In this document: piece by piece, positions 16,342 to 25,494 of the stretch
Layout of the letters: every line of letters begins with the position of its first letter
How positions within the stretch are numbered: position 1 is the stretch's first letter
Assembly: GCA_964586155.1 (NCBI GenBank)
Contig: CAZPHC010000015.1
Coordinates: 1 to 64,000 of the forward strand
Direction: 5' to 3'
Source of the DNA: SXNM01 sp964586155
GTDB taxonomy: Bacteria > Myxococcota_A > UBA9042
Length of the DNA stretch: 64,000 nucleotides
Made by a program: the position numbers and the translations under genes
The notes under the pieces: model-generated
The model's database searches: none
What the model was told of the DNA's origin: nothing
The model's input: the letters and a program-made list of their open reading frames with translations, nothing else

Positions 16342-16457
16342 GTTGCACAAAAGTTGAAGGCGCGCGCGATTTTTCCTGAATCGCGACCTCTGCGGCGGCG
16401 TTGTCTCTCCAAGCAGGACGGGCTGGAGATTCCCCAGTTGTCCAAGGAGGTTCCGCC

Positions 16458-17022
16458 ATGCGCATCCATCATCGACTCGGCGCGCTCGTCGCCACGCTGA
16501 CCCTGTTCGTCGCCCCGGCGGCCTTCGCTTGCGGCGGCTACGGCCAGCCGGCCCAGGTCGTCTACGCCCCGGCCCCGGCCCCGGTCGTCTACGCCCCGGC
16601 CCCGACCCAGGTCGTCTACCAGACGGCCCCGACCCAAGTCGTCTACACCCAGGCCCCGACCCAGGTCGTCTACCAGACGGCCGGCTACAACACCTACCAC
16701 CACAACAAAAAGTGGCTCCATGCGGCGCGGATGCGCATGAACGCGCCGGTCGTCGCCACCAGGCCGGTCGTCGTGGTGCAGGGNNNNNNNNNNNNNNNNN
16801 NNNNNNNNNNNNNNNNNNNNNNNNNNNNNNNNNNNNNNNNNNNNNNNNNNNNNNNNNNNNNNNNNNNNNNNNNNNNNNNNNNNCCACAACGGCCACAACG
16901 GCCACAACGGCCACAACGGCCACAACGGCCACAACGGCCACAACGGCAAGCACGGCCACCACGGCAAGTACGGCCACCAGGGCCACCACGGCAAGCAGTT
17001 CGCCCACGCGGGCAACTGGTAG
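16458..17022 (+). CDS. Secreted VVY-repeat / His-Asn-Gly repeat protein, interrupted by gap
   Basis: Starts at ATG 16458 after AAGGAGG. Residues 1-25 are a signal peptide (LTLFVAPAAFA). Next is a Pro-rich section repeating A-P-T-Q-V-V-Y. Then comes a 100-N gap. After it the plausible frame reads seven H-N-G triplets, KHGHHGKYGHQGHH and ends HAGNW at 17022. This frame is out of register with the start by one base, as expected if the 100 Ns are a placeholder of unknown length. The His-rich tail suggests metal binding at the cell surface. True length is unknown. The neighbouring MopE-like protein is also a putative metal binder. Confidence 0.65.
16784..16883. other. Assembly gap of 100 N
   Basis: Exactly 100 undetermined bases, the usual placeholder for a gap of unknown size. 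It falls directly before a 9-base tandem repeat, which probably defeated the assembly. Coordinates after it are relative. Confidence 0.95.
16885..16947 (+). repeat. 9-bp tandem repeat encoding His-Asn-Gly
   Basis: Seven perfect copies of cacaacggc run from the gap edge to 16947, then degenerate into CACGGC-type units. The array probably extends into the gap, so copy number is a minimum. It encodes H-N-G triplets and may vary in length between strains. Confidence 0.9.
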
Positions 17023-17215
17023 CCCGGCAGCGCCGCAGGGCCACCACGACGCCCCTCGCCCCTGTCCTGCGCCGCCGCCGGATCGATGGAGCCACCGCTC
17101 CGCCGACCCGGCGGTGCGCGTTTGGGGGCGTAGGTACCGCGACAGGCCCCCGACGTTGCGACCGAACGGCGGTCGACGCTTCCCGCCGCCGGCCGAACTC
17201 GCTACAACGGCCCCG

Positions 17216-19879
17216 ATGCGACGCGCCCCGCTCCAACCCATCGCCCGACCGATCGCCGCGCTGCTGCTGTTGCTCGCGGCCGCGACCGCCGCCCCGGCCG
17301 TCGCGGCGCCCCCCGCCGCCCCTGCCAACAACGCGCCGGTCGTGCCGCCGAAGATGGAGACCTACGTCCCGGCGCACTACCCGAGCGCGATGCTGAGCCG
17401 CGGCCTGCGCGGCGCCGTGACGCTGCAGCTCGTGGTCGAAGCGGACGGCAGCGTCGGCGCGGTCGAGGTCGTCGAGTCGGCGGGCCCGGAGTTCGACGCC
17501 GCCGCGATCGAGGCCGCGAAGCTGCTGAAGTTCGCCCCAGCGACCCAGGGCGGCAAACCCGTGCGCGTCGCCATCCGCTTCCGCTACGCCTTCGCGCCCG
17601 AGCAGCGGATCGACCGCCGCGGCCGCAGCGGCGGGCTCGGCCGCTTCGACCGACGCCCCGGCGAGGCCGTGCCTTCGGGCTTCTCGAGCCTCGGCGGCAC
17701 GCTGGTCGAGCGCGGCACGCGGCGGCCGGTGCCAGGCGCGCTGCTGACGCTGCCCGACCTCGTCGACCGCCTCGGCGCCGCAGCAGAGGCCGTCAGCGAC
17801 GGCGATGGCGTCTTCCGCTTCGGCCCGCTGCCGGCCGGCGAGCACCGCCTGGTCGCCGAGCCCGCCGACCACAAGCGCAGCACGCTGAAGATCCGCGTCG
17901 TCGACGGCAAGACGACCACGGTGGCCATGCAGCTGACGCGACGCAGCTACCTCGTCTACCGCGCCACCGCCGAAGCGCCGCCGGAGCCGGGCGAGATGTC
18001 GCGACGCTCGGTGGGCATCGAGGAGATCCAAAAGATCCCGGGTGTCTACGGCGACTCGTTCAAGGTCGTGCAGAACCTGCCGGGCGTCGCGCGCCAATCT
18101 GCCGGCATCCCCGTCGTGCGCGGCTCGGCGCCGCAAGACACCGCCGTCTACGTCGAGGGCGTGCGCATCCAGCTGCTGTACCACTTCGGCGGCCTGTACT
18201 CGATCCTCAACACCGACATGCTCGACGGCATCGACTTCACGCCCGGCGGCAACCCGCTGCGCTACGGCCGCGCGATGGGCGGCGTGCTGGCGGCGCGGCT
18301 GGCGGTGCCCAAGCAAGACGCGCGCTGGCACGGCACCTGGGAGTCGAACGTCTTCCACACCGGCATCCTCGTCGGCGGACCGCTCGGCAAGGACACCCAC
18401 CTCGAGTTGGCGGCGCGGCGCTCGTACATCGACGCCCTGGTGCCGCTGGTGCTACCGGTCCTCGGCCTCGCCGACGCGCTGCCCTTCTCGCAGCTGCCGC
18501 GCTATTGGGACTACCAGGCCAAGCTCGACCACCGCTTCACCGACCGCACGACCGCGACGGTCTTCGTCTTTGGCACCGACGACGCGGTCAAGGGCACGCT
18601 GGACCGCCCGCCCGCCGCCTTCCCCGACGCCCGCGGCGGCCTGTCGGCGCGTTCCAGCTTCCACAGCGTGCTCGGCGTGCTGCGGCACGATCGGCCCGGA
18701 TTCGCGATGCGGACGACCCTCGGCGCGACCCGACCGCTGCTCGACAGCTCGCTCGGCGACGCGTTCAAGCTGACGGGCGAGGCGGTGGAGCTGACGCTGC
18801 GCGAGGAGCTGCGCTTCTTCGACGGCCCGGTGCAGCTGCGGACCGGCCTCGACCTCTTCTACCGCCCGTTCTCGGTCGACCTCGTGGGCCCGCTGGTGCC
18901 GTTTTCGGGCGAGCGCGGCACCAGTGGTGGCAACCCGCCGTCGGGCCCGAGCCTCGGTCTGCGCCTCAGCGGCGCCGAGCTGCAGCCCGCCGCCTGGGTC
19001 GACACCGTCTTCCGCATGGGCGATTGGGAGGTCGTGCCCGGCGCCCGCCTGGACCTGTACCGCGGCCTCGGCTCGGGCGAGAGCGTCAGCCCGCGGATCA
19101 ACGCCCGACTGCGCCTGGACGAACGTTGGCTGGTCAAGGCGGCCACGGGCCTGACGAGCCAACCAGCCCAGCCGCCGCAGCTGGTCGCGCGCATCGGCAC
19201 ACCCTCGCTGCGGCCACAGCAGTCGTGGGAGAGCGCCGGCGGCTTCGAGTGGAACGACGGCGACGCGCTCGAGCTCGACGTCCAGGCCTTCTACAAGCAC
19301 CAATGGCGCCTGGTCGTGCCGAACCGGGCGATCGTGCCCGATCCGATCTACACCAACAGCGGCACGGGCCGGATCGTCGGCCTCGAAGTGATGCTGCGGC
19401 ACAAATCCGTCGGCCCCTTCTTCGGTTGGCTCGCCTACACCTTGCAGCGCGCCGAGCGCCGCGACGCGCCGGGCGCGGACTGGCGCCTGTTCGGCTGGGA
19501 CCAGACGCATATCCTCACCGCGCTCGGCACCTGGAAGCTGCCGCAGAACTTCGAAGTCGGCTTCCGCTTCCGCCTCACCTCGGGCAACCCGATGACGCCG
19601 CTGGCGACCGCGGTCTACAACGAGAAGACCGACTCCTACACCCGCGTCCAGAGCGGCGCGCTGCTCTCGGAGCGTTTGCCGCCGTTCGCGCAGCTCGACC
19701 TGCGTGTCGATCGGCGCTTCGTCTTCGACCGCTTCCTGCTCGACCTCTACCTCGACGTGCAGAACGTGACCAACCGCGGCAACCCCGAGTTCATCCAGTA
19801 CAACTTCGACGCCACGCAGCAGGTCTACGGCACCGGCCTGCCGATCATCCCGAGCTTCGGCCTGAAGGCGATGTTCTGA
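17216..19879 (+). CDS. TonB-dependent receptor with N-terminal TonB-C domain
   Basis: An 887-aa outer-membrane protein. A signal peptide (to about residue 30) is followed at 50-125 by a TonB C-terminal domain: RGAVTLQLVVEADGSV, then AAIEAAKLLKFAPA. A carboxypeptidase-regulatory-like domain covers about 155-245 (ALLTLPD, GPLPAGEHRL). A plug follows with the region PVVRGSAPQDTAVYVEGV and the barrel runs to a terminal Phe. Normally the TonB-C domain sits in a separate inner-membrane protein. The fused form occurs in myxobacteria and may signal or self-engage. It lies 125 bases before an ABC permease-ATPase cassette, so both may move the same lipid, peptide or metal complex. Confidence 0.85.
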   Translation: MRRAPLQPIARPIAALLLLLAAATAAPAVAAPPAAPANNAPVVPPKMETYVPAHYPSAMLSRGLRGAVTLQLVVEADGSVGAVEVVESAGPEFDAAAIEAAKLLKFAPATQGGKPVRVAIRFRYAFAPEQRIDRRGRSGGLGRFDRRPGEAVPSGFSSLGGTLVERGTRRPVPGALLTLPDLVDRLGAAAEAVSDGDGVFRFGPLPAGEHRLVAEPADHKRSTLKIRVVDGKTTTVAMQLTRRSYLVYRATAEAPPEPGEMSRRSVGIEEIQKIPGVYGDSFKVVQNLPGVARQSAGIPVVRGSAPQDTAVYVEGVRIQLLYHFGGLYSILNTDMLDGIDFTPGGNPLRYGRAMGGVLAARLAVPKQDARWHGTWESNVFHTGILVGGPLGKDTHLELAARRSYIDALVPLVLPVLGLADALPFSQLPRYWDYQAKLDHRFTDRTTATVFVFGTDDAVKGTLDRPPAAFPDARGGLSARSSFHSVLGVLRHDRPGFAMRTTLGATRPLLDSSLGDAFKLTGEAVELTLREELRFFDGPVQLRTGLDLFYRPFSVDLVGPLVPFSGERGTSGGNPPSGPSLGLRLSGAELQPAAWVDTVFRMGDWEVVPGARLDLYRGLGSGESVSPRINARLRLDERWLVKAATGLTSQPAQPPQLVARIGTPSLRPQQSWESAGGFEWNDGDALELDVQAFYKHQWRLVVPNRAIVPDPIYTNSGTGRIVGLEVMLRHKSVGPFFGWLAYTLQRAERRDAPGADWRLFGWDQTHILTALGTWKLPQNFEVGFRFRLTSGNPMTPLATAVYNEKTDSYTRVQSGALLSERLPPFAQLDLRVDRRFVFDRFLLDLYLDVQNVTNRGNPEFIQYNFDATQQVYGTGLPIIPSFGLKAMF

Positions 19880-20004
19880 GCGGGCGCCCCCGGCCCGAAC
19901 AAGACCAGGCGCCAGCGGTCGCGACGGCAAAAACGCGCCAACCTTGGCCTCGGCTGGGCTAGGCTGGGCCAGGGTCGCCCATCGCGGCCACGGAGGGACG
20001 TCGG

Positions 20005-21219
20005 ATGCAGCTGACGCGCATGGCCTGGCGCAACGTCTGGCGCAACAAGCGCCGAAGTTGGGTCACGATCGCGGCGCTCGCCCTGGGGCTGTGGGTGATG
20101 ATCGGCTACGCCGGCCTGATCCGCGGCTACCTGCTGCAGATGGAGCGGCAGATCCTCGACGTCGAGGTCGGCGAGGTGCAGGCGCACGCCGCCGGCTACC
20201 GCGACGATCCGAGCCTGTACCGCCGGATCGACGACGCCGACGCGCTCTGCGCGCGCCTGCGCGACCAGGGAGCCCGCTGCAGCGCCCGCCTGCTCGGCGC
20301 CGGCCTGGCGGCTGCGGCCGACAACAGCAGCGGCGCGATGCTGGTCGGGCTCGACGTCGACGCCGATCGCAGCGTCAGCGAGATCGACCGCCGCATCGAC
20401 CAGGGCCGCTGGCTCGATCCGGCGCAGCCCAAGGGCGTCGTGCTCGGCCGCTGGCTGGCGCGCACCCTGGAGCTGCGCCCCGGCGACGAGCTCGTGCTGC
20501 TCTCGCAGGCGGCGGACGGCTCGATGGCCAACGACCTCTACCCGGTGGTCGGCGTGCTCGGCGGCGTCGGCGGCGGCGTCGATCGCGCCGGGGTCTTCTT
20601 GCACGCGGCGGCCTTCCGCGAGCTGATGGGTCTGCCCACTGGCGCCCACCGCGTGACGGTGCGACCGCCGCCGGGCGTCGGCCTCGACGCGGCCAAGGCG
20701 ATGGTCGTGGCGGTCGCCGGGGATCTCGAGGTGCGCACCTGGCGCGAGCTTTTGCCAGTGCTGGCGCAGATGTTCGACGCCGTGCAAGGCGCGATGGCGA
20801 TGGGCTTCCTGGTGGTGTTCGTCGCCGTCGGCATCGTCCTGCTCAACACGATGCTGATGGCCGTGTTCGAGCGGATCCGCGAGTTCGGCGTGCTCAAGGC
20901 GATCGGCTTTGGCCCGGGCGCCGTGCTGTCGCTCGTGCTGCAGGAATGCGCGATGCAGGTCGGCGTCGGCGTGGCCATCGGCGTCGGCCTGAGCCTGCCG
21001 ACCGTCTGGTACCTGCGCGACCACGGCCTGCACATGGGGCCTGAAGACGGCATCACCATTGCGGGCGTCACCACCTCACGGATCTGGTACGCCGCGCCGA
21101 ACCTGCAGACCTGGCTGATGCCGATCGCGATCCTGTTGGTTGTCGTCGCGCTCGCGGTGCTCTACCCGGCGCTCAAGGCGGCGATGATCCGCCCGATCGA
21201 GGCGATCCGCCACCGCTGA
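20005..21219 (+). CDS. ABC transporter permease, FtsX/MacB-like (type A)
   Basis: A 404-aa FtsX-superfamily permease. It has an N-terminal membrane segment after MAWRNVWRNKRRS, a periplasmic domain of about 230 residues, then three membrane helices with the conserved REFGVLKAIGFGPG loop that couples to the ATPase. The periplasmic part contains LLSQAADGSMA, shared with the permease at 49154-50386. Such permeases extract lipoproteins or lipids (LolCDE) or expel substrates (MacB). GGAGGG precedes the ATG. It forms an operon with the next permease and ATPase. Confidence 0.85.
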   Translation: MQLTRMAWRNVWRNKRRSWVTIAALALGLWVMIGYAGLIRGYLLQMERQILDVEVGEVQAHAAGYRDDPSLYRRIDDADALCARLRDQGARCSARLLGAGLAAAADNSSGAMLVGLDVDADRSVSEIDRRIDQGRWLDPAQPKGVVLGRWLARTLELRPGDELVLLSQAADGSMANDLYPVVGVLGGVGGGVDRAGVFLHAAAFRELMGLPTGAHRVTVRPPPGVGLDAAKAMVVAVAGDLEVRTWRELLPVLAQMFDAVQGAMAMGFLVVFVAVGIVLLNTMLMAVFERIREFGVLKAIGFGPGAVLSLVLQECAMQVGVGVAIGVGLSLPTVWYLRDHGLHMGPEDGITIAGVTTSRIWYAAPNLQTWLMPIAILLVVVALAVLYPALKAAMIRPIEAIRHR

Positions 21220-21263
21220 GAGGCCGCAGATCCGGGCCGATCGGCCCGAGGGGACGCCCGACG

Positions 21264-22511
21264 ATGCAGCTCCGCACCCTGGCAGCGATGGCCTGGCGCA
21301 ACATCTGGCGCAACCGCCGACGCACGGTGGTCACGCTGAGCTCGATCGTCTTCGGCACGACGCTGGCGGTCTTGCTGACCGGCATGGGCGACGCCACCTA
21401 CGGCAAGATGATCGACACCGCGGCGCGCATGGGCAACGGCCACGTCACCATCCAACACCCGCAGCAGGTGCAGGCACCCGCGCCCAAGCGCTTCGTCGCT
21501 GGGGCGGTGCCGCTGGCGACGCAGGTGGCGGCCACGCCCGGCGTCGCCGCCGCCGTGCCGCGCATCACCGCCCAGGTCATGGTCGCGGCCGGCGACCAGA
21601 GCCGCGGCGCCGCCGCGATCGGCCTGGATCCACGGCGCGAGAGCGCGTCGACCCTGGCCGCGCTCGGCGGCGTCGCCGTCGGCGCGATGTTCGACCCCGA
21701 CGACAGCCACGGCGCGCTGCTCGGCGAGGACCTCGCCCGGCACCTGGGCGTCGAACTCGGCAGCAAGGTCGTGTTCACGCTGACCGACCGCAACGGCGAG
21801 ATCGTGACCGGCCTGCTGCGGGTGCGCGGCCTGCTGCGCACGGGCTCGCCCGACGCCGACGCCGGCCTGGTGGTCACGCAGCTCGCGACGTTGCAGCGAG
21901 CGCTCGGCTACGGCGCCGAGGACGCGACGATGGTCGCGGTGCTGGTGCAAGACCAGCGCGCCACCGCCGCTGTGGCGCGGGCGCTGCTGCCGCTGCAGAC
22001 CGAGGCCCGCGTCGTGCGCACCTGGCACGAGACGATGGCCGAGCTCTCGGGCTTCATCGACATGAAGCTCTCGGGCGCCCTGTTCATGCAGGGCCTGGTG
22101 CTGCTGCTGGTCGCGGCGGGCATCTTCAACACCTTGCTCGTCAGCGTGATGGAGCGGATGCGCGAATTCGGCATCCTCACGGCGATCGGCTGGGGTCGAG
22201 GCCAGCTCTTTGGCCTCGTCATGCTCGAGAGCCTGTGGATCGGCCTCTGCGGCCTGCTGGCGACGGCCCTGGTCGCGGCCTGGCCCTACCACCACCTGAG
22301 CACCGAGGGCTTCACCCTGCCCGTCGTGGACGCGTCCCAGGCGACGCAGGTCGCCAACGTGATGATGGATCCGACCTTCTATGTCCGCATCGCGCCCGAG
22401 AACCTCGCCATCATCGTCTGCGCCGTCTTGGCCGCCACGCTGCTCAGCGGCGTGCTGCCGGCCTGGATCGCGGGGCGGGTCAACCCGGTCGACGCGATCA
22501 AGCTGGTCTAG
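21264..22511 (+). CDS. ABC transporter permease, FtsX/LolE-like (type B)
   Basis: A 415-aa permease of the same superfamily as its upstream neighbour but clearly distinct. It begins LAAMAWRNIWRNRRRTVVT, has a long periplasmic domain, and carries the cytoplasmic loop REFGILTAIGWGRGQ between the C-terminal helices. Its periplasmic segment GNGHVTIQHP resembles the GRTGHAQLHAP of the permease at 50389-51624. Two different permeases plus one ATPase match the LolC-LolE-LolD plan. It ends in VNPVDAIKLV, eleven bases before the ATPase gene. Confidence 0.85.
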   Translation: MQLRTLAAMAWRNIWRNRRRTVVTLSSIVFGTTLAVLLTGMGDATYGKMIDTAARMGNGHVTIQHPQQVQAPAPKRFVAGAVPLATQVAATPGVAAAVPRITAQVMVAAGDQSRGAAAIGLDPRRESASTLAALGGVAVGAMFDPDDSHGALLGEDLARHLGVELGSKVVFTLTDRNGEIVTGLLRVRGLLRTGSPDADAGLVVTQLATLQRALGYGAEDATMVAVLVQDQRATAAVARALLPLQTEARVVRTWHETMAELSGFIDMKLSGALFMQGLVLLLVAAGIFNTLLVSVMERMREFGILTAIGWGRGQLFGLVMLESLWIGLCGLLATALVAAWPYHHLSTEGFTLPVVDASQATQVANVMMDPTFYVRIAPENLAIIVCAVLAATLLSGVLPAWIAGRVNPVDAIKLV

Positions 22512-22522
22512 GAGCCCCTGTC

Positions 22523-23227
22523 ATGCCCGATTCCGCCGCGCCACCACCGATCGTCGAGCTCGACGCCGTGACCAAGGTCTACCAACAAGGCGCGGTGCAG
22601 GTGCACGCCCTGCGCGGCCTGGATCTGCGCGTCGCGCCGGGCGAGTTCACGGCCATCAGCGGCCCGTCGGGCTCGGGCAAGAGCACGGCGCTGAACCTGA
22701 TCGGCGGCCTCGACGTGCCGAGCACCGGCGTCGTCCGCGTCGAGGGCCACGACCTCGCTGCGCTGGGCCGCCGCCAGCTCGCCGCGCTGCGCCGCGACCG
22801 CATCGGCTTTGTCTTCCAGGCCTACAACCTCGTGCCCGTGCTCACGGCGGCCGAGAACGCCGAGATGGTGCTGGCCTTGCAGGGCGTCGACACGGCGACC
22901 CGTCAGCAACGCGTCCGCGCCCTGCTGCAAGAGGTCGGCCTCGGCGGCATGGAGGACCGGCGCCCGGACGAGCTCTCGGGCGGCCAGCAGCAGCGCGTCG
23001 CCATCGCCCGCGCGATCGCCGCCCAGCCGGCGGTGGTCCTGGCCGACGAACCGACCGCGAACGTCGACTCCGAGACCGCGACCATGCTGCTGGACCTGAT
23101 GCAGCGGCTGAACCAGGAGCGCGGCGTCACGTTCCTGTTCTCGACCCACGATCCGCGCGTGATGGAGCGGGCGACGCGCCTGGTGCGGATGGTCGATGGC
23201 CGCGTCGAGTCCGACGTGCGGCGCTAG
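22523..23227 (+). CDS. ABC transporter ATPase, LolD-like
   Basis: A 234-aa ATPase with Walker A GPSGSGKST, Q-loop FVFQAYNLVPVLTAAEN, signature LSGGQQQRVAIARA, Walker B VVLADEPT and switch His in STHD. Size and motifs fit the LolD/MacB-N/FtsE group that works with FtsX-type permeases. It ends the operon begun at 20005. The Q-loop region is identical to that of the ATPase at 51664-52380, showing that the two cassettes are paralogous. Confidence 0.9.
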   Translation: MPDSAAPPPIVELDAVTKVYQQGAVQVHALRGLDLRVAPGEFTAISGPSGSGKSTALNLIGGLDVPSTGVVRVEGHDLAALGRRQLAALRRDRIGFVFQAYNLVPVLTAAENAEMVLALQGVDTATRQQRVRALLQEVGLGGMEDRRPDELSGGQQQRVAIARAIAAQPAVVLADEPTANVDSETATMLLDLMQRLNQERGVTFLFSTHDPRVMERATRLVRMVDGRVESDVRR

Positions 23228-23246
23228 CGACACGGCGCCCGCGTTG

Positions 23247-24545
23247 TCACGCCACCTGCTGGCCGACGAAGCCACCCGGCGTCACGCTGACGTCGCGGGT
23301 GCCGATCTCGCAGCCCTGCCAGACCTCGACCCAGCCGCCAACGTCCTTGCCCAGGCCGCCGCTCTCGATCACGACGAGCCAGGGGTCGGCCGTGGTGCTC
23401 TGGGTGCGGAACTCGACGAGCTGCAGCGGGAAGACGTCGCCGTCCGGCGAGCTCGGTTGGCTCGCGGCGCGCAGGCGCGGCGGGTCGGCGGCGTCGCGGT
23501 CGAAGCGCAGCTCCTCGTCGCCGCCCGGGCCCTTGCCGTCCTGAATGACGTCCAGGGTCCAGCGCAGGTCGCTCGGGGCGAAGCGGTCCGGGTTGGGCGG
23601 CGGCTGGAACAGCCAGAACGCCTCGGCGTCGAGCAGATCGGCGCGCGTGCCCGTCGGCGCGCCCATCGGCCGGTGCAGCAGGCGCAGCGTGAATCCGCCG
23701 GCGCGCTCGTCGACGACCAGCAGCAGGGGCTGCGTCGGATCGTCGAGCAACGCCAGCGTCAGCGACCGGCCCGTGGCGTCGTCGACCGCCCAGGTCGTCT
23801 TGGCCACCTTGTAGTCGCTGCCGTGGATCGAGCCGCGGCCGACCTCCAGCGCGTCCGAGAAGGCGATGACGTCGGTGATCGTCACCTGGTCGCCCGGCAG
23901 CAGGCCCTGCCAATGGCGCGCGTCGTCGGGGTCGAGGTTGCGCTCGCCGGCCGGCGGTCCGGGCGGCGGCCCCATCATCGCCGCCCCACCACGCTTGCCG
24001 CCCGGCAGCGCCCGCCGCGCCTGGTTGCGCCGCGCGACGAGGATGACGACCACCACCGCGCCCATGAACACGAAGATGCCGAGGATCGTGACGACGAGCA
24101 GCCCGGCGCCGAGCGAGCCGCCGCCGCCACCGCCGACGATGATCGGCCCGGAGCGGTAGCGCGAGCCGAACGCGCCGGTCGTGCGCCGCGACGTCGGGAA
24201 CAGCGGCCCGGACTGGAAGCGCCCCGACGAGCCGCTGCGCGTGCCGTAGCTGCTGCTCGATGGGCGCGAGGTGTTGCTGGCCCGGGTGGTCGACGACGAC
24301 GGCCGCGGCGTGTAGCTGCTCTTGGTCGGCGAGCTGCGGGTGGTGCTGCTGCGGTACGACGAACGCGAGCTGGACCACGACGAGCGCGACGACGAGCTGC
24401 GGAACGAGCTCGACTTGAAGCCGCGCGCCAAGGCCGTCGGCGAAGGAGCGATCAGGCCGAGCACGGCCACGACGGCCAGGATCAGCGCCCAGAGCGCGGC
24501 GCGGCGCGGTCGAGAAGGCTGATCGTGAGCGGTGCGTCGGGTCAT
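23247..24545 (-). CDS. Membrane-anchored Ser/Arg-rich protein, possibly DUF4178-like
   Basis: A 432-aa protein. Residues 16-41 are a signal or first membrane helix (ALWALILAVVAVLGLIAPSPTALA). Then comes a striking 80-residue Ser/Arg/Thr-rich tract. A second helix follows (LLVVTILGIFVFMGAVVVVILVA). A folded C-terminal half begins LLPGDQVTITDVIAFSDAL, with strands resembling DUF4178 domains. DUF4178 and DUF350 proteins are often neighbours, and the gene just upstream encodes DUF350, which supports the reading. Role unknown; such sets have been linked to envelope-stress modules. A 7-base gap makes them one operon. Confidence 0.6.
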   Translation of the reverse strand: MTRRTAHDQPSRPRRAALWALILAVVAVLGLIAPSPTALARGFKSSSFRSSSSRSSWSSSRSSYRSSTTRSSPTKSSYTPRPSSSTTRASNTSRPSSSSYGTRSGSSGRFQSGPLFPTSRRTTGAFGSRYRSGPIIVGGGGGGSLGAGLLVVTILGIFVFMGAVVVVILVARRNQARRALPGGKRGGAAMMGPPPGPPAGERNLDPDDARHWQGLLPGDQVTITDVIAFSDALEVGRGSIHGSDYKVAKTTWAVDDATGRSLTLALLDDPTQPLLLVVDERAGGFTLRLLHRPMGAPTGTRADLLDAEAFWLFQPPPNPDRFAPSDLRWTLDVIQDGKGPGGDEELRFDRDAADPPRLRAASQPSSPDGDVFPLQLVEFRTQSTTADPWLVVIESGGLGKDVGGWVEVWQGCEIGTRDVSVTPGGFVGQQVA

Positions 24546-24552
24546 GCCGCGC

Positions 24553-25413
24553 CTACCAGGGCCGCAGCGCGCCGGCGAGCAAGAGGCCCGTGACGGCGTG
24601 CGCGGTGCCGACGACCAGCCCGGCCGCGGCGTTGTGCTTGTCCGAGAGCGCGACCATCAGCGGTGCGCGCAACAGGGCTCGGGCGACGATGGAGGCCGCC
24701 GCGGCGAGCACGACCAGGCCGAGCACACCGTCGACGGCGAGCACCAGCAGCTCGTGCCCCAGATCGCTGCCCGCGCCCATGACCGCGGCCCGCGCGACCA
24801 GGCCCATGCCGAGCAGGAAGCCGCCCAGCGCGAAGCCAGCCGCCGCAGAGTCCTTGTGCTCGATGGCGTCGTGCACGTCGAAGGGCGCGATCTTGGCGTA
24901 GACCACCGCGCCAGCCACCAAGAAGACCTGGGCGGCGACGAAGTAGAGCACCAGATCCCGGATCCCGAACAGCACGGACACCGACGAGCCCGTCAGGGCC
25001 CCATCGAGCACCAGGCCCGAGGCGATCGCGCTCGCGGCGAGCACGGCGCCGGTGCCGACGTTGCGATCCCGGCCCACCTCGACGCGGGCGTCGAAGCGCG
25101 GCAGCACCAAGCGGTCGACGATCCACGAGCCGGCGGGCAGCAGCACCAGGGCCATGCCGCCGCCGATGAGGAGCGAGAACAAGTCCCAGAGCACGTCCTC
25201 GCCGCCGCCGGACAGGGCTCCGCGCAGCGCGAGGCCAAGACCGATCATCTGGCCGGCGAGCCAGGTCGCCGCCGCCGGGTTCGAGCGCGCGTTGACCTCG
25301 CCCTCGACGTCGAGCCCGGCGAGCTTCTCGAACAGGGCGCGACCGGCGACGAGCAGCCCCAGCGCGAGCAGGAAACGCGGCAGGGCCGCCGCGCTGGCCA
25401 TGATTGCGTCCAC
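24553..25413 (-). CDS. DUF350 membrane protein
   Basis: A 286-aa integral membrane protein with about eight hydrophobic helices arranged as two similar halves. Each half contains an N-A/S-A-A type motif preceded by an acidic segment (EVNARSNPAAA near residue 43 and EHKDSAAAGFALGG near residue 190). This duplicated pattern fits DUF350 (YjfL family), of unknown function. Start 25413 follows RBS-like GGAGGG on the minus strand. The possible DUF4178-like gene starts 7 bases after its stop. Confidence 0.7.
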   Translation of the reverse strand: MDAIMASAAALPRFLLALGLLVAGRALFEKLAGLDVEGEVNARSNPAAATWLAGQMIGLGLALRGALSGGGEDVLWDLFSLLIGGGMALVLLPAGSWIVDRLVLPRFDARVEVGRDRNVGTGAVLAASAIASGLVLDGALTGSSVSVLFGIRDLVLYFVAAQVFLVAGAVVYAKIAPFDVHDAIEHKDSAAAGFALGGFLLGMGLVARAAVMGAGSDLGHELLVLAVDGVLGLVVLAAAASIVARALLRAPLMVALSDKHNAAAGLVVGTAHAVTGLLLAGALRPW

Positions 25414-25494
25414 CGCCCCTCCGTGTCTGCGCCCCCGTCCTCGCGGACCACCGGGCGCGCGGCCACCGGCACAACGGCTGTGCGCGCCGGTCGG

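Noticed and set aside
16885..16947. CRISPR array
   Set aside because: Nine-base units directly adjoining, in frame, with no spacers.
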